The notes beneath the pieces are model-generated. The model saw only the letters and a program-made list of their open reading frames with translations. It did no database searches and was not told the DNA's origin. Below, one piece after another: positions 54,989-64,000 of a DNA stretch of 64,000 nt (positions are counted from its first letter, which is position 1; every line of letters starts with the position of its first letter). Source of the stretch: Xiphydria camelus (Eukaryota > Arthropoda > Insecta > Hymenoptera > Xiphydriidae). The stretch is from assembly GCA_963678675.1 (NCBI GenBank), contig OY783195.1, positions 23,460,387 to 23,524,386 of the forward strand, given 5' to 3'. The position numbers and the translations under genes were made by a program.

Positions 54989-56140
54989 CGGGGAATGCGT
55001 ACACCACTCGTACACTTCAAATTAAATACTTCGGCTCGCCGACATAAAGGACAGATTACTTTGTTCTCTTGTTCGTGAAAAACGTCGACTGCAGACGCTC
55101 TCCCTCTCCTATTTTTTCCCTCCTCGCCTCCTTTATTTATCTCTCCGTCAGTGCAGACGGCGAGGCGCCGTATACAACTGACGCCGCGGAACTGCCGCGG
55201 CAATCATCGTCGTCGTCGGTTCCGCGTTCGCTTCTATACCACACGCGAGAATTTTGCGCCGCGGCACGCACCGTTAGCTCGTCGCCGCGCGTTCCGTCGT
55301 CGTGTACCAAGTCTTCGGAACGACGCAGGGTAACGAACGCGCCGCGTAAGTATAGCGTAACGGGAACGGAACGTGGCGCGATGGGGGCGTCGTATGTACA
55401 GCATATATATCGCGCGAACTTTGCTTCGTCAAGGATCGTCGCCGTTCGACGGCGCGGCGAGGAGCGCGCACGCCGCGACGTCTGCGAGAAATATGGAAAG
55501 AAGGATTTCCGCACTGGGGGTTGCGTCTCGCTGCTATCGTTTGGATATCTCGGCGCGCCCCGCGCTCCGGGGTGGAAAAACTATGTTTTCGCCATATAAA
55601 TATCGGGGGGAAAAGGGGTCACGGATTTAATGCTCGCGTGCGAAGCTCGCGCTCTCTCTCGTACGAGTTTGCTTCTAGCCCATCCCTCTTGTGTGTCGGG
55701 GCGTGAACGTGTGTGCAGTTTCTTGTGACTGCGCCCCCGGTGCGAGCGCGCGGCACGGGACTCGGGGATCGATCCGCCGGAAATTATATCGGTATCGCGA
55801 GTATTTGCGTTCGTTTTCCTGCACGGGTTTACGCGCTGTGTCGGCGCGATGAGAGGGTACGTACGTACGCCGCTCGGGAGTCGCGTGAAGCGCTTTGTAA
55901 TGCTCATTTTTATGCGAGAGAAAGGTGATCCGGCACCTACATACGTACTTTTACCGTGTATGTACTTAGCAGTTATAGGATGAGCGTAGGAGAAATTTCG
56001 CTTGCTGCTAAAATGTATGGAGTGAAATACCGGAGCTATTGAACACGTTTCACGAATGGTTCTCCAATTGATTTACACGTGCTCTCATACCTACAATTTT
56101 CTCGCATAAAATTTGTTGGAGCCAGTATGTACATATATCA
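54456..56140. other. CpG-rich DNA with G-run and GA microsatellite
   Basis: The region is CpG-rich from 54480 to 55930. It contains a run of about 24 G (54848-54871) and a GA repeat (about 54935-54980). Long overlapping ORFs (54736-55203 minus, 55069-55599 plus) run through low-complexity sequence and are not supported as genes. A donor-like CGTAAGTATAGCG occurs at about 55345. Confidence 0.4.
54848..54980. repeat. Poly-G run and (GA)n microsatellite
   Basis: About 24 consecutive G at 54848-54871, then after 60 purine-rich bases about 23 GA dinucleotides to 54980. The whole strand from 54846 to 54990 is mostly purine. Confidence 0.95.
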
Positions 56141-57146
56141 CATATGAGGCCAAACTATTACTCGCCAGCGGAAAGAAACTTTAATCACTAGGGGAGGAAA
56201 GGGGAATGCCTTTCACCTAAGCGGAATTAGACCTAATGTAGCAAATTTTGCCCGAAATTTGAAAATTGACAATTGTAATAAATCTTTAGAGTATCTATTT
56301 TCTGAATTTTTTGCTAAAATTTAGATTAAATAATTTTTCTTTAAGTTATAATCTAAAAAATTTGAATATAACGTCAATCGGCATTTTCGCATCTGTGGAG
56401 GAATACCGGTCAAGCATTTCACAGTGCGTTCAAAATGAGAAATAGATATTTTTGCGAGTTCCTTTAGAAATGTAGGAAATATTTAACGGAGATTAAGGCA
56501 AGTTAAAGAAATAAGCATTAATAAATACTTTGGATGTTACATTAATTAAAAAAACTTCGACATTAGTACAATCTTGAAGTGTATTTGTCGTACATGTAGC
56601 CTTCTGGAGAGTTTCAAGCAGAACACAATTCATACACCCAGCTTGTTTTTTTAGTAACTATTTTTCTATTACGTGACATCTATATCACAATTAACACCAA
56701 TTTTTTATTTCATTTCATTGATAAAAAATATTCATTTTGACTCATTTTGACCGTCATTCCCCCATTACCTTCAATCATGTAGGGCTAGAAAACACTTCAA
56801 ATAAATAAATGTGTCTTGAAGCGACGCAATTAAATAAAATGAGTTTGTAACGTGATATGATGCTTCCCTGTCATTCTTTCGAAGTTCTCCACCCGTGGTA
56901 CCACTATCAGACGTTCTATACTACAAATAATTAGGTGACCGGCATTACCCGCTGACTGTCATTACCCCGTCCTCCTCTACTATTTCATTATCTACGAGCT
57001 TCAAGCTCATATTTATGTAATACTTTTTTTAAGATTACATTTTTATCTAAAACAAAGTCTTGCGTCCATGTAGGTCTGAAGTTCATAAATAATGAGATAA
57101 TAGTGATTGCAGTTTTTTTCCTGGCGAGTAAGTTTAGTCTCATATG
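56141..57146. mobile_element. ~1.0 kb TIR element with a nested second TIR element
   Basis: The outer ends CATATGAGGCCAAACTATTACTCGCCAG and the complement of CATATGAGACTAAACTTACTCGCCAGG extend about 50 bases. Inside, a second inverted pair (TAGGGGAGGAAAGGGGAATG at 56189, and the complement of TAGTAGAGGAGGACGGGGTAATG ending near 56981) bounds an AT-rich interior in which GTCATTNCCCC-type motifs recur (about 56752 and 56957). No ORF. Confidence 0.75.
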
Positions 57147-57810
57147 GTAAATATTTGTGAGCAATTACTGACTGTAAAAATGCTTCCTCGGAAAAATAGG
57201 GTTATTTCAATGACCATATTGGCCCGCCCTGGCTGTAGCTTCTACATACTTTTGCCAATTGCAAACAATCCCGAGATTTCTGTCCTTCTACGTAGATTGC
57301 ACTTTTGTCTCGTCTATTGTGCGGAGAATCGCATATATATGCGCTACTCACTTGTATCCCGCATACACGCAATATCGAGGCGCGAAAATGCCACGATCTT
57401 TCTCTCGCAGAAACGAGAAAGGCGCGGCGCTTCACAATTCTCGCAATTATAGTGCCTCCGGCGCTGCACTCTTCCTCGATCCCGCTCGGCACACGCGGTA
57501 GATATACTTGGGCGACTATGAGGGAGAATGGGAACTATCCGAGCGGACAACCATCTCGCACATAGAGGTTTTCGTTGGTATAGGTTACGCGAAAGATGCG
57601 GAAGAAAAAGTAATAAGCGCAGAGATATCTATAATATATAGGTACATATTATATTTATAGATTCGAAATTTAATTATCGGATCCTCAGATTTCGTAGACA
57701 CGTGTTTCAATAATTTATCGATGTCACAACGCAGATATAATACTGTAATAATCGGCATTACATATACAATTTTAAATGATGCGTAGGAATTAGTCCACGC
57801 ATTTTTGTAT
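57147..57810. other. Unassigned DNA, CpG-rich 57180-57560
   Basis: Short ORFs overlap on both strands without family resemblance. No repeat recognised. Confidence 0.3.
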
Positions 57811-58095
57811 GTTAAAATCAACTGATTCTGCATGTCAACACAAAAAAATATTGGATGAATACACGGTCAAAAAGTGGTGTTAATTTTTAACACCATTTCA
57901 CCAGTGTGAACATATATTTACGTACCACATCTGGTGTCATTAAACCTTATGCCATTGTTATCTAACACCAAAAGTGGTCTATATAGGTCTACACCGCAGA
58001 ATTGTTTACAGTATACAAAGAATTGCTTGATTTTAAAATATAAAAATGGGTGGACCAATTTCAACAGAAATTTTCCAATTGTGTACGATCGTTGA
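57811..58095 (+). repeat. Dispersed repeat, inverted relative to 63335-63990
   Basis: TTATCTAACACCAAAAGTGG (57959) is the complement of sequence at 63338-63358. AAATGGGTGGACCAATTTCAACAG, then CCAATTGTGTA (58045-58085), is the diverged complement of 63752-63795. GTTAAAATCAACTGATTCTGC (57810) resembles 63800-63820 in direct orientation. The family appears to be built of TTAAAAAT/AACACC-type words. Confidence 0.5.
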
Positions 58096-58820
58096 TATTG
58101 TCAAAATTGTCAAAAGTTAAACTATTTTTTTTCTATACACGGATACTTTTATTCGAAGGACTAATCACTCGGTAAACCTCTTTCCAAGTCATATATTATA
58201 CCTACGAACTTACTTCAAATCACCAGAAGTCGCACGAACACTGTCAGAAGTGTTTTTGATTTCACAATATGACGCTATATCGATGTGTAGAAAATTCCAA
58301 AGTACATTCTTAATTTTAATAAGCAAACTTTGAATTCACTACAAAACTTTTAAAATCACAAATGTCGTATTGATTTCCAAACGCATATTAGGAAATAAAA
58401 AACTCGTACTTTTATTTAATCACTGTCTCTTTAAATAGGCAACGTTCACTCTGAATTCCTAACATCGTGTTTGTATTTCACAACAGCGTTTGAAAAAAAA
58501 CAATACCCATATTTTTGGTTTTAAAACATGTATGGGAAAAACCTAAAACGTCTCTTTTGAATTCGCAATACGTTGTGATGGTTCAATAGCGTCGTCGGTT
58601 CAGTTTGCGTCTACGTGTGATATAATAATGATGTTTCAAACAGTGCAAATTGTACCGAATTGTTCCATAAATAATGAATGATTAATATTGTCATAATCGC
58701 TACTGTTTTGAAAAAGAAAAAGTATCAAATTATTTTATAAAATTTAATGAGAAGAACCTTCGAGAGCAGTCACTGTCAAGTTTCTATATATGACTGGAGT
58801 CGACCGACACCAATATTGAA
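58096..58820. other. Unassigned AT-rich DNA
   Basis: No gene or structured repeat recognised. Confidence 0.3.
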
Positions 58821-58935
58821 GAGTCGGTGGCTCAATTGATAGAGTGCGATGCAGCTTGTCCTAATGATCGCAGGTTCGAGTCCCGGTAGGGTATGAGAAA
58901 AAAAAACCGACACCACTATGTGGGGGTCGGCAGGT
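58821..58935 (+). repeat. tRNA-derived SINE-like element
   Basis: TGGCTCAATTGATAGAG (58828) matches a Pol III A box, and GGTTCGAGTCC (58873) is an exact B box, spaced as in a tRNA. D-arm pairing (GCTC/GAGT) is possible. The anticodon arm does not fold normally, the T stem has two mismatches and there is no acceptor stem, so it is not a functional tRNA gene. An A-run (about 58899) and the hairpin-like CCGACACCACTATGTGGGGGTCGG follow. Confidence 0.6.
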
Positions 58936-61364
58936 GGCAGTGTAAAGTCACTGCGTGCGTTCCATTTTTAGGCTGAGTTAGTAGTGTATTGTGATTTCGC
59001 AACACCTTATCTTTCGAATTTCACAGTACCGAAGAGCGCTTCTACTTTTCCACACAAAGTATTGTGAGTTAAAATTACAACGATTTTGGAATTCCTAACA
59101 CCATTACGCATTAGTTTCAATGAACACTCGTGTTTGTAAAAATGCTTCCATTACATTTATTGTAAATTCCTAATAGAAACTTCTAACAGTGAAACCACAT
59201 GCGAGTGATCTCATTTGATTCACCCAGCGATCGCAGCCCCTCGCTTTTAACTGATACCGATCCTTTCTCCCCCACGCTTTCCACGTACGCGTAGATACGC
59301 GTGCACGCACGTGCCGCTGAGCATTACACGGCTCTTATGCTCTCGCGTCCGCGCGAATACGGGATATTCTCTGACCGTAATAATTTACTAAATGCGCGAA
59401 TAATACTACTTCTCTATACGGTTTAGCTTTATATACATCCACGCGTACACCGAAGGCACGAGCGGTCGTGTGTTGGAAGCTAATTTCACCTACGACGAAT
59501 CGGTCGGGGGCGGTGCTGGGGTCGACGAAGGGCGTTTATGGTAATAACGTAAATAAGGTTTTGGGGAAATGACATTCGAAACTCAGCTCTAAGCCTTGGG
59601 TCGCTTTTGCAGTTGCGGCCCCGCCGCCCGTAGTCAAATATCAAAAGTCCGCCGACGGAATGGACTCGGACACATTTTTCGCGTTTACGCGAGGGCGCGA
59701 GGGCGAGTCGAATGGTTTTGTTGGCTCTCTCTCGGAACAGAGACGTTGACCCTGTTTTTTTTTCTCTCGCGGAGAAGAGGTTCTCGTTACGCCACACTTC
59801 CCTCCTCGTCTCAGTTTCGCCAGTTCTCCCGCGGGAGGAGCAGCCGCTCACCGGCGCAATGCACGCGGCCTCGTCTCGCGCGTACCGCGGTTTCGTACCG
59901 CGTCTCAAAACGGCTTAACGAGATAAACGTGCCATCTCATCGCGGTTCAAGCCTGTCTTGAGTGTTAGCGTTATAGATGCGGTTGAATTAATAGTTGGGA
60001 TTAGATAAACAAAGGAGAGCCCGGGAGGAAGCCGCCGTGGCTTAATTGAACATTCGAGAAGCGACGATCTATTTTGCCGCACGTATGCGTGCTCGAGTAA
60101 TCTGCATAATCGGGCGGTCATCATTCTTTGGCCTTTCCAGCGCGGGCTGTTTTAAACGGATCGCTTTCGAGTTGTAAAAAAATTTAGTGGCTCCGTTAAA
60201 AAATACGAGCGATCGTAAGGGCTGGTGGTATTGCTGAAAAGGGACATTCGGCTTTACTTTAAATTACATCACTGGAGTGTTAGCCAAATATTTTACGGTA
60301 ACCATTGAAAATGTTGATATTTCTTTGAGATGAAATAAATATTATGAAGCGTTAATATTTTATTCGGACGGAAGGAATTAATGTGTAAGGAGTTTCTACT
60401 TCGTCAAAATGGAACGGAAAAACATTTAGCTCGTCTGAGGTGGCAAATATCATAGAAGGATTTCAAGTTCATGCTTTATTTTAAGATTTACTCAAATGCA
60501 AGGAATAATTTGAGCCGCGCCACAATTAGACTACTTTTACTGATTGGCAATTCATCCAGAAAAAAAATAATTGCTTTAGGGGTTGAAATACTTTATATAT
60601 AGATTTTCAGATAAACTGATGTGTAGGTGTGTAAATTATACAGCAACTTTAGCTGATGTAGATTTTCAAATGCGTCAAGGTTGTGCACTTTATGAATACT
60701 CGATAAGCAAGCATATATATTTGTGATATTAAATAATTTTGAAATAATGCAAATAAGATACTAAACGTGTATTCGATGTAAGCAGATATTTTCGTAAATA
60801 TGTTGCTATGATAAATAACAGCGATGAATTTGAATCGCATTATAATATAAATTTGACTATTTAGGTATTTAAGAATAACTATTTTCCAAATTTACGCGAC
60901 AAAATAAATGTGAACTTTAGAACAATTAATTATTGTATTTTGTATAAACGTCGTAGCGATCATGGAAGTCTACCTCGGCTCATTTCAATTCTTGAAAAAT
61001 TTCACATAAAGAAATACGAAGTTATTAAGAAGTTTCCGAATTTCTCGCGTCCTTGAAATTCCCTTCCCCGAGCTACTCATCCCTCTCTCTCTCTCTCACC
61101 CTTCTCTTTCTCTCCACTTTTCAATCAAGAAAAGTGGCGGACGCGGCAGAAGAGAAAGCACGATTTCAGAAGTTTACGTGGGCGACTACATTCTCAATTA
61201 AACTTGAGGTAAGCGAGATCGTTTCAAGGTATACATATACCGTGTATACCGCGATTAATATCTCAAAGGAGCCGAGGAGCAATTCCAGTCTTTGCCGGAA
61301 TGCACCGATGTCTACTGGACGAAGCATTTAAAGCAGGATACTGGAATAATATTAGCATTATTAA
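58936..61364. other. Unassigned DNA with CpG island 59230-60180
   Basis: The island holds overlapping ORFs on both strands (59486-59908 minus, 59596-59961 plus), unrecognised. From 60200 to 61040 the DNA is AT-rich. A CT-rich frame at 61053 followed by GGTAAGC (61206) was considered as an exon but is mostly microsatellite. Confidence 0.35.
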
Positions 61365-61762
61365 CCCTTCGTCACTCGCTATATGAGCGCGGCGCCGCCG
61401 TTTTTAGATTTTAAGTGATTTTGTATATTTTTTACTATTAGAAAAATCGAAAAAAATATAAGTGCTTCCTTTAAATATTTCTGAAACGGCCCGTGGCGAT
61501 AATTTTTCAAAAAATACACTTGCGCAACTTAAAAAAAACTATAATTGTCCGAGCGAACGGAAAAGCGGCGCCGAGCCGCCCAGTGCGAGTAGCTCTCCGA
61601 CAAACGCTCGAGATACAGTGTTGCCACGGCGTACTTACATTCGTCTCCCGTTCAGTGCAATGTAGCCGTTAATGTGGCAACAGCGTGCTCCGTTTAGCAC
61701 GATGGCTCAGCGTTCGCCATGCGACCACCTAAGGTCGTAGGTTTCTAGCGAGTGACGAAGGG
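61365..61762. mobile_element. TTAA-flanked element (398 bp)
   Basis: TTAA lies at 61361-61364 and 61763-61766. The inverted ends are CCCTTCGTCACTCGCTA and TAGCGAGTGACGAAGGG. The ending CTCGCTA resembles GTCGCTA of the elements at 31993 and 32434. The interior contains GGCGCCG palindromic words. A 67-codon ORF (61462-61665) has no recognised family. Confidence 0.8.
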
Positions 61763-61766
61763 TTAA

Positions 61767-63334
61767 AAGAAGTGTTGAAATTCTCGAGTAAACTATTATT
61801 TATTTGGTACAAGGGTTTATTATAATTTGATTTCCTCCTTGGAATCGGACGATTCCTCGTTCAAAAGGCATTCTTTCATACTTTCGAAAGTAACCGAGTC
61901 ATTCTGAATGGCAGAGTTAAATGAGACACCCTTTACATCCGCCCTTAGAAAGCTTCGAGAAAAGACGCTGCGTCGAAAAACAACGCGACGTCATCGGAAT
62001 TTCAAACGAGGCTGGATTTACGTGTCGTCGGCGAAATGACGCTACTTTAATGCGTGGTTCATATCACCGTCATGCTGGCTATAAACTCGTATAGACTACC
62101 ATTAATAATACGGTCGTTTCGGCGATGGCGAGTACCATTGCTAGAATTCGCGCGTTGTAGATAACTTCACCTCAGCGACGCGTTCGCTTTTCGAGATTTT
62201 GGTGTACCTATTTCTTGAACCGCGCGAACCATTAAGCACGCCTGAAGCGCGGTGCACTCGAACCGCGGGGTTGCATCGTTTCGGAAATAACAAAGACGCT
62301 CGCGCTAACGAATAAGCGCGATAATAATTCGGTTCTTTATTAAAAGCAGCGAGAAGCAGCGAGAACTTGATTTATCAAGGGGACACCGAAAAGGAAGTAG
62401 TATTTTTGACGATAATAACTGCAGTTTCACGCGGCGATACTTTCCTCCGCAAACAATGCAGACGACATTAAAGAATACGCCCTCTAATAATTCATTCTTT
62501 TTTTTTATGTGTAGCCGCGACAAGACAGTTTCGGCTCGATTTATCAAGTGGACGCCAACGAGTAGAAAGGCTTTCGGTGATAATTACAATTGCACGTTAA
62601 ACCATTTCTCTGTACGCTGCGGTAATTGCAACTTTAATTTGCTACCCTTTACTTCAATAAATAATTATTTAACCAACTATGTATACATTCGATCGATTTA
62701 TTATATGTACCTACGTCCGCTGGTCAATATTTAGTCGAAATAATCAGTATTTAATTGATTGCATAATTATTATTCCACTACTGGCGATCGCTAGTAACAT
62801 TCCCTGACCGTTTCATGTTTCTCATAATTCTCCGAATGTCGGATATCGTGTTTATTATATATTTAGATGCTATTTTTCTAGTGTAAGTACAAGTTCTTTA
62901 TTAATAAAAAATGTCCAGCAAGCATGGTTAAACGCGAGGAACTAAAGGAACGAAATAAAGTGTACAGTGTGGCCGCGCCTTGGCTGAAGAATACAAAAGA
63001 AGTAAGCGCATCACGTTGAATGCGTTACGGATTAATTCAATGGAAACGTGATATTCGCTTCTGCGAGCCCCACGTGGCACGGACAATACACCCGTTTCTC
63101 CTGTAATTATAGACCTACGGTGCAACTTTACCCGTCGGGATAGACGACACTTGATTCTTTGTCTTTTAACGCGCAAATGCGGTCGATGACACTCCTACAC
63201 CTTGTAGGTACTTATACTTTAAGGATATAAAAAATAAAAGAAATCTAGGCTATAACAATTTTTAGAATCGAGCAATTCTTCATTCGTCGTTCCTTACACG
63301 ATAAAAGATCTGCGATTTGAACCTATCGACTATC
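61767..63334. other. Unassigned DNA with a ~180 bp imperfect tandem repeat
   Basis: The wording GATTTATCAAGNGGAC occurs at 62368 and 62537, and parts of the following ~85 bases also match (ACAATTGCA/ACTGCAGTT region, then CTGCGG/CCTCCGC). GC-rich at 61900-62300. No gene recognised. Confidence 0.35.
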
Positions 63335-64000
63335 TACTTTTGGTGTTAGATAATAATGACATAAGATTGAATAACATCAGATATAATATATTATACATAA
63401 GTATTATAATAAGTATAATATATTATACATATATAAGTCCAAATCGGTGTAATGCTATTAAAAATGAACACCAATTTTTTATTACGTATAGTTTCACGCA
63501 CGATATATAATTTACGCTGAAATTAAGCGACTTTACACATCCCCCTACGCCGTTTCGAATTTCCGAATGTCGATCTCGAATTAAAAGTAGCCAATAAACC
63601 CCGGAATGCGAAATGGCAGTTGAAAGAGGGGACACGTACGCGTCCTTTTATTTCCAAAGGGATGACAAATTAAAAACAGGAGGGTATTCCGTCGATCATT
63701 TCATTTCCTATTGTCTCGTAAAGCTCCTTTTTTTTAACACTCCAAAACTACACAATTGGAAATTTTGTATTGGAATCAATTCACCCGTTCTTCTGCATGT
63801 TAAAATTAACCGATTCTTTGAGTTAATCCAACATTTTTTGTGTTATATAAATGCAAAGAGTTTGTTCATGTCAACATACAAAAATGGATTGGACGATTTT
63901 AACGCGAATAGTTCGAGATGCACCAACTATCCAAATATGTGTTGCGATGTGGCAGAAAAGCGAAATAACTTTTACATGTTATTTAATAATAATCGTCGCG
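63335..64000 (-). repeat. AT-rich repeats related to 57811-58095
   Basis: See the partner entry: 63338-63358 and 63752-63795 are inverted relative to 57945-57980 and 58045-58085. ATAATATATTATACAT occurs twice (about 63386 and 63416). The 64-kb border cuts this region. Confidence 0.45.

Noticed and set aside
54736..55203. 155-codon minus-strand ORF with Leu-Ser and Pro runs
   Set aside because: Its repetitive part is translation of the GA microsatellite and G-run.
55069..55599. 176-codon plus-strand ORF with a hydrophobic start
   Set aside because: The start is not ATG and the hydrophobic part comes from pyrimidine-rich DNA. No downstream support.
58821..58900. Functional tRNA gene
   Set aside because: A and B boxes are good, but the anticodon arm, T stem and acceptor stem do not fold; treated as a SINE-like repeat.
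61053..61331. Signal-peptide-like ORF followed by a GGTAAGC
   Set aside because: The hydrophobic region is a CT microsatellite translation; not enough to call an exon.
61695..61745. Second tRNA-like sequence (GGCTCAGCGTTCG, then GACC and GGTC arms)
   Set aside because: The B box is poor and it lies inside a TTAA element; probably chance.

Overview
This window looks like nuclear DNA of an insect, most likely a hymenopteran such as an ant. That is an inference from the mix of AT-rich sequence with sharply bounded CpG-rich islands, decayed mariner, piggyBac and Copia elements, very many hairpin MITEs, introns with GT/AG borders, and insertions derived from RNA viruses. Nothing suggests bacteria: there are no operons and no long coding ORFs. 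Almost all open frames over 60 codons are chance ORFs in GC-rich DNA or lie inside repeats.

Layout. 1-4 kb: CpG-rich DNA, then a 1.9 kb near-palindromic element whose two arms carry the same GC-rich insert. 4-10 kb: two decayed Copia pieces (gag-protease at 4.2-5.0 kb, RNase H at 9.75-10.1 kb) with hairpin elements and a TIR element between them. 11.5-16.5 kb: a hairpin, a truncated mariner, a nucleoprotein-like viral insertion, a piggyBac transposase remnant, a negative-strand RNA virus polymerase (L) insertion and an LTR-like block. 16.5-28.5 kb: MITEs, a duplicated segment with a later insertion, and a mariner deletion derivative split by a piggyBac derivative. 28.6-34.8 kb: a tandem array of about 180 bp units repeatedly interrupted by TIR elements, nested up to three deep. 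34.8-37.7 kb: a CpG island with a convincing first coding exon (signal peptide followed by GTAAGT) on the minus strand. 38-44.5 kb: MITEs and CpG-rich islands. 45.3-48.6 kb: a 3.3 kb segment bounded by oppositely oriented minisatellite arrays, holding an apparently intact four-exon gene on the minus strand (245 aa, DUF4806-like C-terminus). 49-64 kb: CpG islands, a mariner remnant, nested TIR elements, a SINE-like tRNA-derived repeat and another TTAA-flanked element.

Most interesting: the array-bounded element with its intact spliced gene; the paired viral insertions around a piggyBac remnant; the interrupted satellite, which supplies empty sites for several elements; and at least five TTAA-flanked non-autonomous families, several sharing a short subterminal palindrome. 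Only two host-like or intact genes can be supported (46156-47601 and the exon at 36197-36248). Everything else is repeats or DNA in which no gene was recognised.
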